A stretch of 64,000 bases of DNA from Alteromonas marina. GTDB lineage: Bacteria > Pseudomonadota > Gammaproteobacteria > Enterobacterales > Alteromonadaceae. Shown here in pieces: positions 18,536 through 26,216 of this stretch (position 1 is its first letter; the number at the start of each line of letters is the position of its first letter). The position numbers and the translations under genes were made by a program. Where the stretch lies: assembly GCF_000808575.1 (NCBI RefSeq), contig NZ_JWLW01000010.1:62001-126000 (forward strand). The letters are read 5' to 3'. The notes under the pieces were generated by a model. That model was not told the origin of the DNA. It saw only the letters and a list, made by a program, of their open reading frames with translations, and made no database searches.

Positions 18536-20080
18536 CTAACGGTTTCGCCCGTACTGTTCGTGCGATGACACCCAGTCTGACGAACTTATCGCTGAGGCTA
18601 GCGATATCTCACCAGCCAGCACTACTGACGCCACGATTTCTGCAAATTTATACACGCAATCTCGACCATAACAGTCTAATAACTCTAAGCACTCTCGCTG
18701 TGTACCAATGCCAGTACCGCCGCCATAGGTAGCCACAATAAGCGATGGTATGGTGATAGACACGTATAAGTCGCCGTCGTCAGTTAGTTCCGAATACATC
18801 ATGGCCGCCGACGATTCAGATACGTTTGCAACATCTTGTCCTGTGGCGATAAACATGGCAGTGATACCATTTGGCGAATGCAGACCCGTGTTATTCACAC
18901 CAGACAAGAAAGAGCCTACACCAGCCACACGGCCGTGGTAGTCAATTTGTTTAGGGTCAACGCGCATTACTTCTAACAAATGCTCTCGTTTAATGGTGGC
19001 TTCAGCTGTCACTCGTTTACCACGGGTACGCATAATGTTTATCTGAGAGGCTTTCTTGTCGGTGGCAAAGTTAGATTCTAGATAGAAGTTCACTATCCCC
19101 TCGTAGTGATCGAGTATCCACCCGCATGCCGCAAACGTAGCGCGGCCCACCATGTTCTGGCCTGCGGCATCGCCGGTCTTAAAGTTAAAACGCAAAAACG
19201 CAAATTTGTTCGATAAGAAATGGTCGATATACGTCAGCTTAGCAATACTTGAGGTCGCTTCTGCTTCTTCTTTAATCTTCTCAAAGTTTGCTTTAATCCA
19301 CTTAACGAAATCTCTGGCACCCCGTGCATTTTCAAAAATAAATACAGGGGCTCGCTGCATAGCATCGTCGACGACCGTTGCCGTTACGCCACCGCTCATA
19401 TTAAGCAGCTTCATGCCTCGGTTATACGATGCCACCAGCGTACCTTCGGTTGTCGCTAACGGCACGACAAACTCCCCTTGTGCATGCTCTCCGTTTATCT
19501 TCAACGGCCCTGCAATACCGATAGGAACCTGCGCCACGCCAATAAAATGCTCAATATTCCCCTTAAGTGCTTGCGGATCGATTGAGTACTTACCTACGTG
19601 ATCAATTTTCTTTCCGGTGGCGCTTTCGAAATATTCTTGGCGTGTTTTTATAATACTTTCGCCGTAGTCATCCATGTCGTCACGAGGAATAAAAGCGCTG
19701 CGTTGTCCTGGCGCAGTAATATTGTCTTCCACTTCGAATTTGAGTTTTCCAAATGGTGACGCAGAGAAGCAAATACCCAGTTTTCTTTTTTCAGGGCAAG
19801 GCGCTTCGTCGATATCCAAATGCACAGTAATGGTTTGACGTAAACCGAAGGGTTCCCCATCTGACTTGTTTAGTGCTTCTACAGAAATGCAGGAGTCGGC
19901 AGAGAGTTGAAGTGAAATCTTATGTTCTGGAATTTTTTCGCCATCTAGCGATATCCACTTTACTTCTTTAATGGTTGCGTCTTTCAATCTGTTTTTCAGA
20001 GAAAAAGATAAGCCTTTATCTGTCTTTGTAAGACTTGCGCGAGTATAGAGTTGCTTTAAAAGTATGCTAGGCACAAACAT
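18536..20080 (-). CDS. Hydroxymethylglutaryl-CoA reductase, class I-like, with extra N-terminal domain
   Basis: The C-terminal roughly 380 of 514 residues match HMG-CoA reductase, which reduces HMG-CoA to mevalonate with NADPH. All catalytic residues are visible: Glu in LATTEGTLVASYNRG, Lys in ATDKKASQIN, Asp in FKTGDAAGQNMVG, and His in DWVSSHEQYGRN. GGTGIGTQRECLELL is also present. The Lys motif and C-terminal His placement resemble the eukaryotic/archaeal class I enzyme. The first 130 or so residues are not typical of the family and look like a small beta-rich domain without membrane helices. No other mevalonate-pathway gene lies in the window, so its role is unclear. AAGGA precedes the ATG. 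Confidence 0.92.
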   Translation of the reverse strand: MFVPSILLKQLYTRASLTKTDKGLSFSLKNRLKDATIKEVKWISLDGEKIPEHKISLQLSADSCISVEALNKSDGEPFGLRQTITVHLDIDEAPCPEKRKLGICFSASPFGKLKFEVEDNITAPGQRSAFIPRDDMDDYGESIIKTRQEYFESATGKKIDHVGKYSIDPQALKGNIEHFIGVAQVPIGIAGPLKINGEHAQGEFVVPLATTEGTLVASYNRGMKLLNMSGGVTATVVDDAMQRAPVFIFENARGARDFVKWIKANFEKIKEEAEATSSIAKLTYIDHFLSNKFAFLRFNFKTGDAAGQNMVGRATFAACGWILDHYEGIVNFYLESNFATDKKASQINIMRTRGKRVTAEATIKREHLLEVMRVDPKQIDYHGRVAGVGSFLSGVNNTGLHSPNGITAMFIATGQDVANVSESSAAMMYSELTDDGDLYVSITIPSLIVATYGGGTGIGTQRECLELLDCYGRDCVYKFAEIVASVVLAGEISLASAISSSDWVSSHEQYGRNR

Positions 20081-20370
20081 GAGGCTTCCTTCTGTGTGTT
20101 CTTACTGTGTTATTTTCATATTCCTTTGTTTTTTATAGCACATTCTTTATACAGTTCTATGACTTCTTTATATTTCCTTGCTAAATAATCGCGTCATTTT
20201 CACCTTCAATTTTGAGCCAACCGCTTTCAAAAATGCGCCAACCCCAATGAAATTGTGTGCTACAGAAATATAGACCTTAGCAGTAATCCATCAAGTTCCC
20301 AACCTGCCTACAGTGAACACCGTCACCGCAGTTATGTTGACCACAAGGTATCTGGTAGTAACAAAAAGGA

Positions 20371-20391
20371 GGCGTCAGGGACTGTGATGCC
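20371..20391 (+). other. Hairpin with GGGA loop in the leader of the peptide cluster
   Basis: GGCGTCA pairs with TGATGCC (one G-U pair) around the loop GGGACTG, with AGGAG-type motifs on both flanks. GGA motifs in hairpin loops and nearby single strands are the pattern bound by CsrA/RsmA proteins. It may be a leader element for the membrane fusion protein gene or part of a small RNA; neither is proven. Confidence 0.35.
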
Positions 20392-20434
20392 AAGGAGAAA
20401 AAGCCTAAACGGAAGCGGCAGCCAGGTACTTTTT

Positions 20435-20450
20435 ATGTGATGTAGCACAT
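20435..20450. promoter_or_regulatory. Inverted repeat ATGTG-N6-CACAT upstream of the peptide cluster
   Basis: A perfect 5-bp inverted repeat with a 6-base spacer ends 64 bases before the membrane fusion protein start. The position suits an operator. It resembles half-sites bound by CRP or LuxR-type dimers but does not match either consensus fully. The cluster's own HTH protein is one candidate binder. Confidence 0.35.
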
Positions 20451-20514
20451 TGAAAAGTGAAGTGGTTTTAACCCCATGATCTGAGTGCTGAGGGCAAGAT
20501 AGAAAGGAATACGG

Positions 20515-21768
20515 ATGAGAACAGGGCTGTTTAGAAAAGAAGTCATTAATGAACAATTAAATACTGCGGAAGGAAGCTTTTTAATGACGCCTAAACCGAT
20601 CTACTCGGTGATTTCAGGCCTTCTTATTGCTTGGGTTGTGGCCGTTGCAGTGTATTTGAACACAGAAAGTTATGCGCGTAAGGCATCAGTCAGTGGATGG
20701 CTAGAGCCTAACCACGGTGTATTTAAACTTTACGCCAACGCAAGACGTGGAAAAGTACTTAATGTCTTAGTAAGCGAGGGGCAGCTAGTAAAACAAGGCG
20801 CCCCCCTTATAACGATAAGTTACAGCAACAGGGACGGTCTAGGGAATAAGGTTAGCACGCAGTTACTTGCAGAGCTTGAGGCGAAGCAGCGTCGGACATT
20901 ACAAAGTATTCAGCGGCTTCGAGCATTGCATGTAGCCCAGCAACATGGCTTAGAAGAGCAACGCCTTCAAGCCCAGCAAGCCCTTGCGGCGCTAGATGCC
21001 ATTGTTGAAATATCACAATCCCAATGGCTTTTAGCTACCAAGCAATGGGAGAAAGCTCAAAGCTTATTTGAGCAGGGTCATATTAGCCAAGCCGATTTTG
21101 AAAACCATACGCTACAACGTTTAACAACAGAGCAACAGCTTACGTTAGCCAAAAAGGATCTGAGAAGCGAACAAGCTAATATTGCAGCAATTAATCACGA
21201 AATTTCTACTTTGCCGCAACAGCAAGCCAATGAACTGGCGAATATAGAGAATGCATACAGCGACCTTAATCATCAAATTGTGAGTTATAAAAGCGACGCT
21301 GAAGAGACCGTGTATGCACCTCACACCGGTGTTGTGTCCGGCCTTCAAGTTAAAACAGGGTACACCGTTGATAGTTCTCGTCCGCTTCTAACACTGCTTC
21401 CCGAGAATGGCGACATACAAGCGCGTATAGCTGTTCCCGTTAGCTCGGCAGGATTTATTCGGGAAGGACAAGCTTTGCATATCCGATACGACGCATTTCC
21501 CTATCAAAAATTTGGCATCCAGTCTGGTGAAATCGTGAATATTTCCCCGTCGCTCGTTTTGCCCGGCGAGCTTAAAGATGTACCTATTTCAATTAACGAG
21601 CCAACCTACCTTGTTACTGCAAGCCTCAGCGCAAACGAAATATTGGCTTACGGAAATACTATTTCGTTAAAGGCTGGAATGACATTTTCTGCAGATGTTG
21701 ATTTAAGTCAACGTAGCCTTTTGGAGTGGCTAATGGAACCGCTATACAGCATTACAGGGAAGCTTTAA
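20515..21768 (+). CDS. HlyD/CvaA-type membrane fusion protein of the peptide exporter
   Basis: A 417-residue periplasmic adaptor. After a short cytoplasmic start (RTGLFRKEVINEQL) comes one inner-membrane helix (about 31-50, YSVISGLLIAWVVAVAVYL). A lipoyl-like half (ARRGKVLNVLVSEGQLVKQG) follows, then a long coiled coil rich in Gln, Glu and Leu (about 115-250), then the second lipoyl half and beta-barrel (VYAPHTGVVSGLQVKTGY). The N-terminal part resembles CvaA, the adaptor of colicin V export. It ends 2 bases before the C39-type ABC transporter gene, so the two are translated together. It would bridge that transporter to a TolC-type outer membrane channel, which is not in the window. AAGGA precedes the ATG. 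Confidence 0.92.
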   Translation: MRTGLFRKEVINEQLNTAEGSFLMTPKPIYSVISGLLIAWVVAVAVYLNTESYARKASVSGWLEPNHGVFKLYANARRGKVLNVLVSEGQLVKQGAPLITISYSNRDGLGNKVSTQLLAELEAKQRRTLQSIQRLRALHVAQQHGLEEQRLQAQQALAALDAIVEISQSQWLLATKQWEKAQSLFEQGHISQADFENHTLQRLTTEQQLTLAKKDLRSEQANIAAINHEISTLPQQQANELANIENAYSDLNHQIVSYKSDAEETVYAPHTGVVSGLQVKTGYTVDSSRPLLTLLPENGDIQARIAVPVSSAGFIREGQALHIRYDAFPYQKFGIQSGEIVNISPSLVLPGELKDVPISINEPTYLVTASLSANEILAYGNTISLKAGMTFSADVDLSQRSLLEWLMEPLYSITGKL

Positions 21769-21770
21769 AA

Positions 21771-24038
21771 ATGTTGAGCATAACTCCCCCTCTTTCTACC
21801 CACATTTTCCATACAACAAAGCGGGTACCGGTTATATTGCAAAGTGAAGCTGCTGAATGTGGGCTGGCATGTGTAGCTATGATTGCACAGTATTATGGTG
21901 ACAAGCGAGACCTCAACACCTTACGCCAAACCATGTCCGTTTCGCTACGCGGTACAACGTTGAAAGATGTAATGGGAATTGCCAGCGACTTGGGGTTTCA
22001 AACCCGCGCAATTAAAATAGAAATGGAGCACCTTAAGCAGCTTTCCTGCCCTGCCATATTACACTGGAATATGAATCACTTTGTGGTGCTGACCAAAGTA
22101 AAAGGGAAAACCCTTACTATTCATGATCCCGCTCTTGGGCGGCGAGAACTTCAGTTTGAAGAAGCATCAAAGCACATAACCGGTATTGCATTAGAAGTTT
22201 CACCTAGCGACACCTTCATTCCTAAGAGGTCAGCACCGCGCCTTGGTCTTGCTCAATTTTTCTCTCGTACAATTGGGTTTAAACGAAATTTACTTACTCT
22301 TTTCGCACTGTCAATTGTGTTGCAACTTTTCGCGCTTGCAGCGCCTTATTATATGCAAACAGTGGTAGACGACGTACTAATTTACAACAACGATGCCTTG
22401 CTAAAAGCGCTTGCTGTTGGTTTTGCCTTACTACTTGTTATGGAAACTTTTACTAGCGGAGTTAGAAAGTTAGTTATTTTATCGGTGTCCTCTCGTCTTC
22501 AACTTCAGATGTCAGCGTCAGTATTTAAGCACCTTCTTTCTCTTTCCTTAGATTACTTCGATAAGCGTCATATTGGTGATGTGGTATCCCGTTTCGGGTC
22601 GTTGGCAAGTATTCGCGAGTTTTTAACCACGGGCGTAGTTTCTGCAGTACTGGACGGAGTTATGGCCATGCTCACCTTGGCGGTAATGATTTTATATTCC
22701 TTTAAACTTACCCTTGTTGTGGTTGCGATCATGCTTATCTACCTTGCCTTTCGACTTGGCCTTTTACCGTTTATCAAAAGGCTAACTACTGAACGCATTG
22801 CCCTTGCCGCGTCTGAGCAAAGCCACTTTATGGAAAGCGTGCGCGCCATTTTGCCCATTCGCGTGTACGGACAAGAAGTACAGCGTCACGGTCAATGGCA
22901 AAACAAGCTTGTCGCTACTCTGAATAAAGACATCACACTGGGCAAAATTAATATAGGTAGTACGCTGACTAACCAATTCTTATTTGGCGCAGAAAACCTA
23001 GTGGTAGTCTACGTTGGTGCAAACTTAGTGATGGAAGGCGCACTCTCCATAGGTATGCTGCTCGCATTTATGGCATACAAGGCACGGTTTGTAAGTGCAC
23101 TAGATGGGGTAATTAACAGGTTGATTGAGCTGAATATGCTAGGCGTCCACTTCAACCGTTTAAGCGATATTTTGCTTACGCCCGCACAGCAAAAGCCACG
23201 CTTGCAAAATAGCAGTGATAGCCCATTCAATGGGCAAGGTGCTCTCTGCGCTAATGTAGACCAGCCTACCTCTTTTACGTCCAACCCGCTTTCGCCTAAC
23301 TTTTTAGCGCCTGATGCTAAAAGCACGGCGTCGTGCCAGCCTGCTGAACCACAATCAATAGCACTAAAAGCTACCGCGCTCAGCTATCGCTATAGTGAAA
23401 CCAATGCTTGGGTGTTTAAAAACCTAACGCTGTGTGTAAATGCTGGCGAGATAGTAGCAATCATAGGTGGCAGTGGTTGTGGGAAAAGCACACTAATTAA
23501 ATGCCTGATGGGACTTTATCCAATCTCAGAGGGCGTCATTGAGCACACAAGTAGTGTTAAACCCGTCATCGCATCAGTACTTCAGGAAGACGCCTGTTTA
23601 AGCGGCACCATCGCCCAAAACATCTGTTGTTTTGAAGAAGTACCAGACCTTAAGAAAATGGTTTACGTCGCACAGCTTGCCTGTATTCATCAAGACATCA
23701 TGCACATGCCTATGCAATATCACTCTTTGGTAGGTGATATGGGCAGCAGTTTAAGTGGCGGTCAAAAACAACGTTTACTTCTGGCAAGAGCTCTCTACCA
23801 AGAGCCAGATATTTTGTTTTTAGACGAAGCAAGCAGCCACCTAGATATGGAGAACGAGGCCAAAATTAACCATCACCTCAAAGCGTTGAACATGACTCGA
23901 ATTATTGTGGCGCATCGCCCTCAATCTATTGCTATGGCAGACAAAATTTATCGTTTGGCAGACGGCATACTACACACAAGCTCTCCCACTGAAGTAACAG
24001 GAAGCGCAACATCAGGTAAACACGGAGAAACACAATGA
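21771..24038 (+). CDS. Peptidase C39-containing ABC exporter (PCAT) for double-glycine peptides
   Basis: A 755-residue inner membrane protein joining a protease, membrane domain and ATPase. The C39 protease (about 15-150) has the catalytic Cys30 in QSEAAECGLACVAMIAQYYG, His in MNHFVVL and Asp in TIHDPALG. Several membrane helices follow. The ATPase domain has Walker A GGSGCGKSTL, signature LSGGQKQRLLLARAL, Walker B ILFLDEAS and the H-loop VAHRP. A linker of about 60 residues rich in Ser, Pro and Ala precedes the ATPase and is longer than usual. It should cut leaders after Gly-Gly and export the core. A GTG at 21726 is in frame, but the ATG at 21771, 2 bases after the adaptor stop, fits the domain start. 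Confidence 0.94.
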   Translation: MLSITPPLSTHIFHTTKRVPVILQSEAAECGLACVAMIAQYYGDKRDLNTLRQTMSVSLRGTTLKDVMGIASDLGFQTRAIKIEMEHLKQLSCPAILHWNMNHFVVLTKVKGKTLTIHDPALGRRELQFEEASKHITGIALEVSPSDTFIPKRSAPRLGLAQFFSRTIGFKRNLLTLFALSIVLQLFALAAPYYMQTVVDDVLIYNNDALLKALAVGFALLLVMETFTSGVRKLVILSVSSRLQLQMSASVFKHLLSLSLDYFDKRHIGDVVSRFGSLASIREFLTTGVVSAVLDGVMAMLTLAVMILYSFKLTLVVVAIMLIYLAFRLGLLPFIKRLTTERIALAASEQSHFMESVRAILPIRVYGQEVQRHGQWQNKLVATLNKDITLGKINIGSTLTNQFLFGAENLVVVYVGANLVMEGALSIGMLLAFMAYKARFVSALDGVINRLIELNMLGVHFNRLSDILLTPAQQKPRLQNSSDSPFNGQGALCANVDQPTSFTSNPLSPNFLAPDAKSTASCQPAEPQSIALKATALSYRYSETNAWVFKNLTLCVNAGEIVAIIGGSGCGKSTLIKCLMGLYPISEGVIEHTSSVKPVIASVLQEDACLSGTIAQNICCFEEVPDLKKMVYVAQLACIHQDIMHMPMQYHSLVGDMGSSLSGGQKQRLLLARALYQEPDILFLDEASSHLDMENEAKINHHLKALNMTRIIVAHRPQSIAMADKIYRLADGILHTSSPTEVTGSATSGKHGETQ

Positions 24039-24346
24039 AAAACCATGAAATAAGAGAACCCGCAGTATTGATAACAGCAGCTGAACGTATGCAAATAGAT
24101 GCAAGTGGACTGACAGCTAGCGATAGCGTCATTCCCATGGATTGCTTATCAAAACGTGAGCTACAGGTCGTACACAAAATAATGGAGGGCCGCTCTAACA
24201 AGGTGATCGCCTCTGAACTGTTTATTAGTGAGCGAACGGTGAAATTTCATTGCGCCAATATCTACAAAAAACTCAATATCAGTAGCCGCTCAGCACTTAT
24301 CGCCTGCTGCTTTAGAACCCTTTACCGGGAAGTGGTTTCGCTATAA
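24035..24346 (+). CDS. LuxR-type HTH regulator without ligand-binding domain
   Basis: A 103-residue protein whose C-terminal part (about 35-97) is a GerE/LuxR helix-turn-helix: LSKRELQVVHKIMEGRSNKV followed by IASELFISERTVKFHCANIY. The first 34 residues are too short for an autoinducer or receiver domain. The ATG overlaps the exporter stop by four bases (ATGA), so it is translationally coupled. The precursor gene begins 48 bases later. It is probably the local regulator of this cluster, possibly acting with a partner that senses the signal. Its target is unknown; an inverted repeat upstream of the adaptor gene is a candidate. Confidence 0.88.
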   Translation: MKNHEIREPAVLITAAERMQIDASGLTASDSVIPMDCLSKRELQVVHKIMEGRSNKVIASELFISERTVKFHCANIYKKLNISSRSALIACCFRTLYREVVSL

Positions 24347-24393
24347 GCGCTTCCACTTCATCACTCAACACGCCACTACAAGGAGCGTACTTT

Positions 24394-24600
24394 ATGAAAC
24401 ACCTTCAACTAAGTCACAACCAACCAACAACTAATGAACCCGTTGCTTTAGCCGAAGCTCAGCTGTTTGAGGTATCCGGAGGCCTTCGCGTTCGCTTAAG
24501 CGATACCGTGCCGGTAGTCGGCCCAACACCTAAAGAGCCGGTTTATATCACCATGGCTATTGGTGAGGGCGGCGGAAAGCTACCAGACATTTTGTCCTAG
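24394..24600 (+). CDS. Double-glycine leader precursor peptide (candidate RiPP, graspetide-like)
   Basis: A 68-residue peptide that I read as the product precursor of this cluster. The first 30 residues end LAEAQLFEVSGG, which fits the leader pattern cut by C39 proteases (hydrophobic residues at -12, -7 and -4 and GG at -2/-1). The predicted core of 38 residues starts LRVRLSDTVPVVGPTPKEP and ends with GEGGGKLPDILS. It has no cysteine, so lanthionine or disulfide formation is excluded. It does carry Ser/Thr, Lys, and Asp/Glu residues that an ATP-grasp ligase could link. AAGGAG lies eight bases before the ATG, an excellent ribosome site. I do not recognise a known core family; an unmodified bacteriocin is the main alternative. 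Confidence 0.8.
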   Translation: MKHLQLSHNQPTTNEPVALAEAQLFEVSGGLRVRLSDTVPVVGPTPKEPVYITMAIGEGGGKLPDILS

Positions 24601-24612
24601 TTTTAAAGATTT

Positions 24613-24666
24613 AGCGTCAACATATAGATGGACACTAATTCTGTCATATCCATATGTTGCGCTTTT
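24613..24666 (+). terminator. Imperfect hairpin plus TTTT between precursor and ligase genes (attenuator-like)
   Basis: The bases AGCG-CAACATAT-TGG (with bulges) pair with CCATATGTTGCGCT around an 18-base loop, followed by TTTT. It lies 13 bases after the precursor stop. A leaky terminator at this place would make precursor mRNA more abundant than ligase mRNA, as is common in RiPP clusters. Confidence 0.6.
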
Positions 24667-24733
24667 AACATCCAGATACTCTTATGCCAGTGAGCACAGA
24701 TAATTACACATAACCCGCTAGCAAGGAATGCGA

Positions 24734-25735
24734 ATGCACGTTGCACTTTTAGGAAGTGAGCAAGATCCACAAATTCAACACGTAGCAACAGCGCTCAGTC
24801 AAACAGCTACCCCTTTTTATATCGCTAATACGCAACAGTTCGGTTCAGCCTGGAGTATTAGCTATGACCCTGATTTTGATGACGGGTTAATTCATTTCAA
24901 TTCGCCTTCACTTTGCGATCAACCTAGAGTTACGTTCTCTAATACCCAGGCCGCCTATTGGCATGAGTACCTACCTGGCATACCGCTGAAAGTCCCAAGT
25001 GATAATAGTAAAAACGATGCTAGTGCAGATGCTCAAACACAAGGTGATAGACCTCATAATCGTGAATCTAATTTGCTAGAAGCCGCAGGGTGGATTGAGC
25101 AAGAGCGAGCAAGTACGCTACTTTGCTGGTTCAGCTATAGCGACATTAAATGGGTCAACTCTATCGACGCTGTTCGAAGCCACCAGTGTAAACCTTATCA
25201 ATCGCGTATAGCTGGCAAACTAGGAGCACATATCCCCTACACTTTTGTTGGTAATGCATCGGAAGTCGCTTCTCAGTTTTGCAACAACATGCGCGAAGTT
25301 ATTTATAAGCCGGTACGCGGCGGGAGAACTGCACAATTTGTGAATAAACAACCTAATATGCGCCTGCTACTAAATACACTTTTAAGTGAGCGCCCTGTGA
25401 CCTTCCAAAAATACATTGCTGGCGAAAATGTACGTAGCTATGTGCTTGGCGATGATGTGCTAAGCGTACAAATTGACTCAAGCGAACTAGATTATAGAAA
25501 CGATGACAATGCCGGTGTGTCTGTGACTATTATCCCAAACGAGGTCCAGCGTCTGGCTATTAAAATATGCCAAGCGTTGGGCATGCACTGGTGTGCAATC
25601 GACTGGCGTAAGAGTGCGAAAGGAAAGTACTTTTTTCTAGAGGCAAATCCCAGCCCTTATTTCCTAAAAGTAGAGAACGACACCGGCCTGGATATCACAG
25701 AAAAGCTGGTGGCGCTGATGGTGAAGACTTCGTAG
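24734..25735 (+). CDS. ATP-grasp ligase, graspetide synthetase-like (MvdD/RimK superfamily)
   Basis: A 333-residue protein. An N-terminal pre-ATP-grasp domain (about 1-140) precedes WVNSIDAVRSHQCKPYQSRI, which matches the W-N-x-x-x-A...K...Q pattern of graspetide ligases, and IPYTFVGNASEV. ATP-grasp elements follow: VIYKPVRGGRT (ATP-binding Lys), FQKYIAGENVRSYVLGD, and the metal site FLEANPSPYFLKVENDTGLD. The NPS...E.xTGLxI ending resembles microviridin-type ligases. These use ATP to activate Asp or Glu side chains for ester or amide crosslinks with Ser, Thr or Lys. It sits after the precursor gene and is the only modifying enzyme in the cluster. Of two close ATGs, 24734 has AGGA six bases upstream; 24728 abuts it. 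Confidence 0.85.
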   Translation: MHVALLGSEQDPQIQHVATALSQTATPFYIANTQQFGSAWSISYDPDFDDGLIHFNSPSLCDQPRVTFSNTQAAYWHEYLPGIPLKVPSDNSKNDASADAQTQGDRPHNRESNLLEAAGWIEQERASTLLCWFSYSDIKWVNSIDAVRSHQCKPYQSRIAGKLGAHIPYTFVGNASEVASQFCNNMREVIYKPVRGGRTAQFVNKQPNMRLLLNTLLSERPVTFQKYIAGENVRSYVLGDDVLSVQIDSSELDYRNDDNAGVSVTIIPNEVQRLAIKICQALGMHWCAIDWRKSAKGKYFFLEANPSPYFLKVENDTGLDITEKLVALMVKTS

Positions 25736-25866
25736 TAACAAGCAGGACTTTTAGAGGCTAATTGGGTTTCCACAACGAATTTGCGATTGTTTAGAAGCCT
25801 TTACGCAATCATTGACAACACCCCAACAACCTATCAATATGATAGGATGAATTTCAGAAGGCATTC

Positions 25867-26207
25867 ATGGCTAATCACACTCCCCAAGGAACTAATGAAT
25901 TCCCTCTTACAGAGGAAACTGCCAGAAAAATAATGAATGACCTCTCGGAAATTATACTCACCGGATTCGGTGGACTAAACATGTTAAACAGCGCATGCAT
26001 GAGCGAGGAATCACTACAGGTCAGGTGATCACTTTATTAAAAAGTAAGCACTCAGTATTTAGAGAGGGGCCATATCTTGATATTTCTGGAGACTGGAAAT
26101 TTAATCTGAAAGGTTAAGCAGCGGGAAAAGTCATTGAACTAACCATAGCACTGAGGAATCATCATGATAGTCCAACATCAGTTCTTGTCACTGTTTGGAT
26201 AGTTTGA
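25867..26207 (+). pseudogene. DUF4258 toxin gene, broken by a frameshift and a stop
   Basis: From the ATG at 25867 the frame reads ANHTPQGTNEFPLTEETARK, then leaves the family pattern and stops at 26026. The correct continuation is in the +2 frame from about 25947 (GNYTHRIRWTKHVKQRMHER, GITTGQVITLLKSKHSVF, GDWKFNLKG), which matches the DUF4258 family of small toxins. A TAA at 26115-26117 interrupts it, and the same frame then continues with GKVIELTIALRNHHDSPTSV to a natural stop at 26205-26207. So at least two lesions are present. It ends 9 bases before an intact Xre-type gene, the usual toxin-antitoxin order. I conclude that the toxin is dead and the antitoxin persists. Confidence 0.8.
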
Positions 26208-26216
26208 GAGGTTTAT

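Larger units (their letters stand above)
20081..20514. other. Intergenic region between HMG-CoA reductase and the peptide cluster
   Basis: This region of about 430 bases holds the divergent promoters. Its right half looks structured: a 7-bp hairpin at 20371-20391, GGA motifs in or near loops (about 20367, 20378, 20394 and 20411), and CTGCC near 20305 that can pair with GGCAG near 20417. A 61-codon frame at 20255-20440 lacks a Shine-Dalgarno site and any family feature, and I do not call it a gene. Confidence 0.5.

Noticed and set aside
20281..20430. A c-di-GMP (GEMM) riboswitch in the peptide cluster leader
   Set aside because: I looked for the conserved GEMM segments and tetraloop receptor and did not find them, so I report only a generic structured leader.
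20255..20440. A 61-codon frame upstream of the peptide cluster
   Set aside because: It has no ribosome site, no similarity to a leader or precursor, and overlaps the structured region.
24394..24600. Interpretation as a class II microcin without modification
   Set aside because: The core is short and lacks the Cys and Gly-rich features usual there, and a ligase gene lies directly downstream. It is kept as an alternative, not the main call.
25736..25866. An immunity gene for the peptide cluster directly after the ligase
   Set aside because: No open frame with membrane or family features fits in the 130 bases before the toxin remnant.
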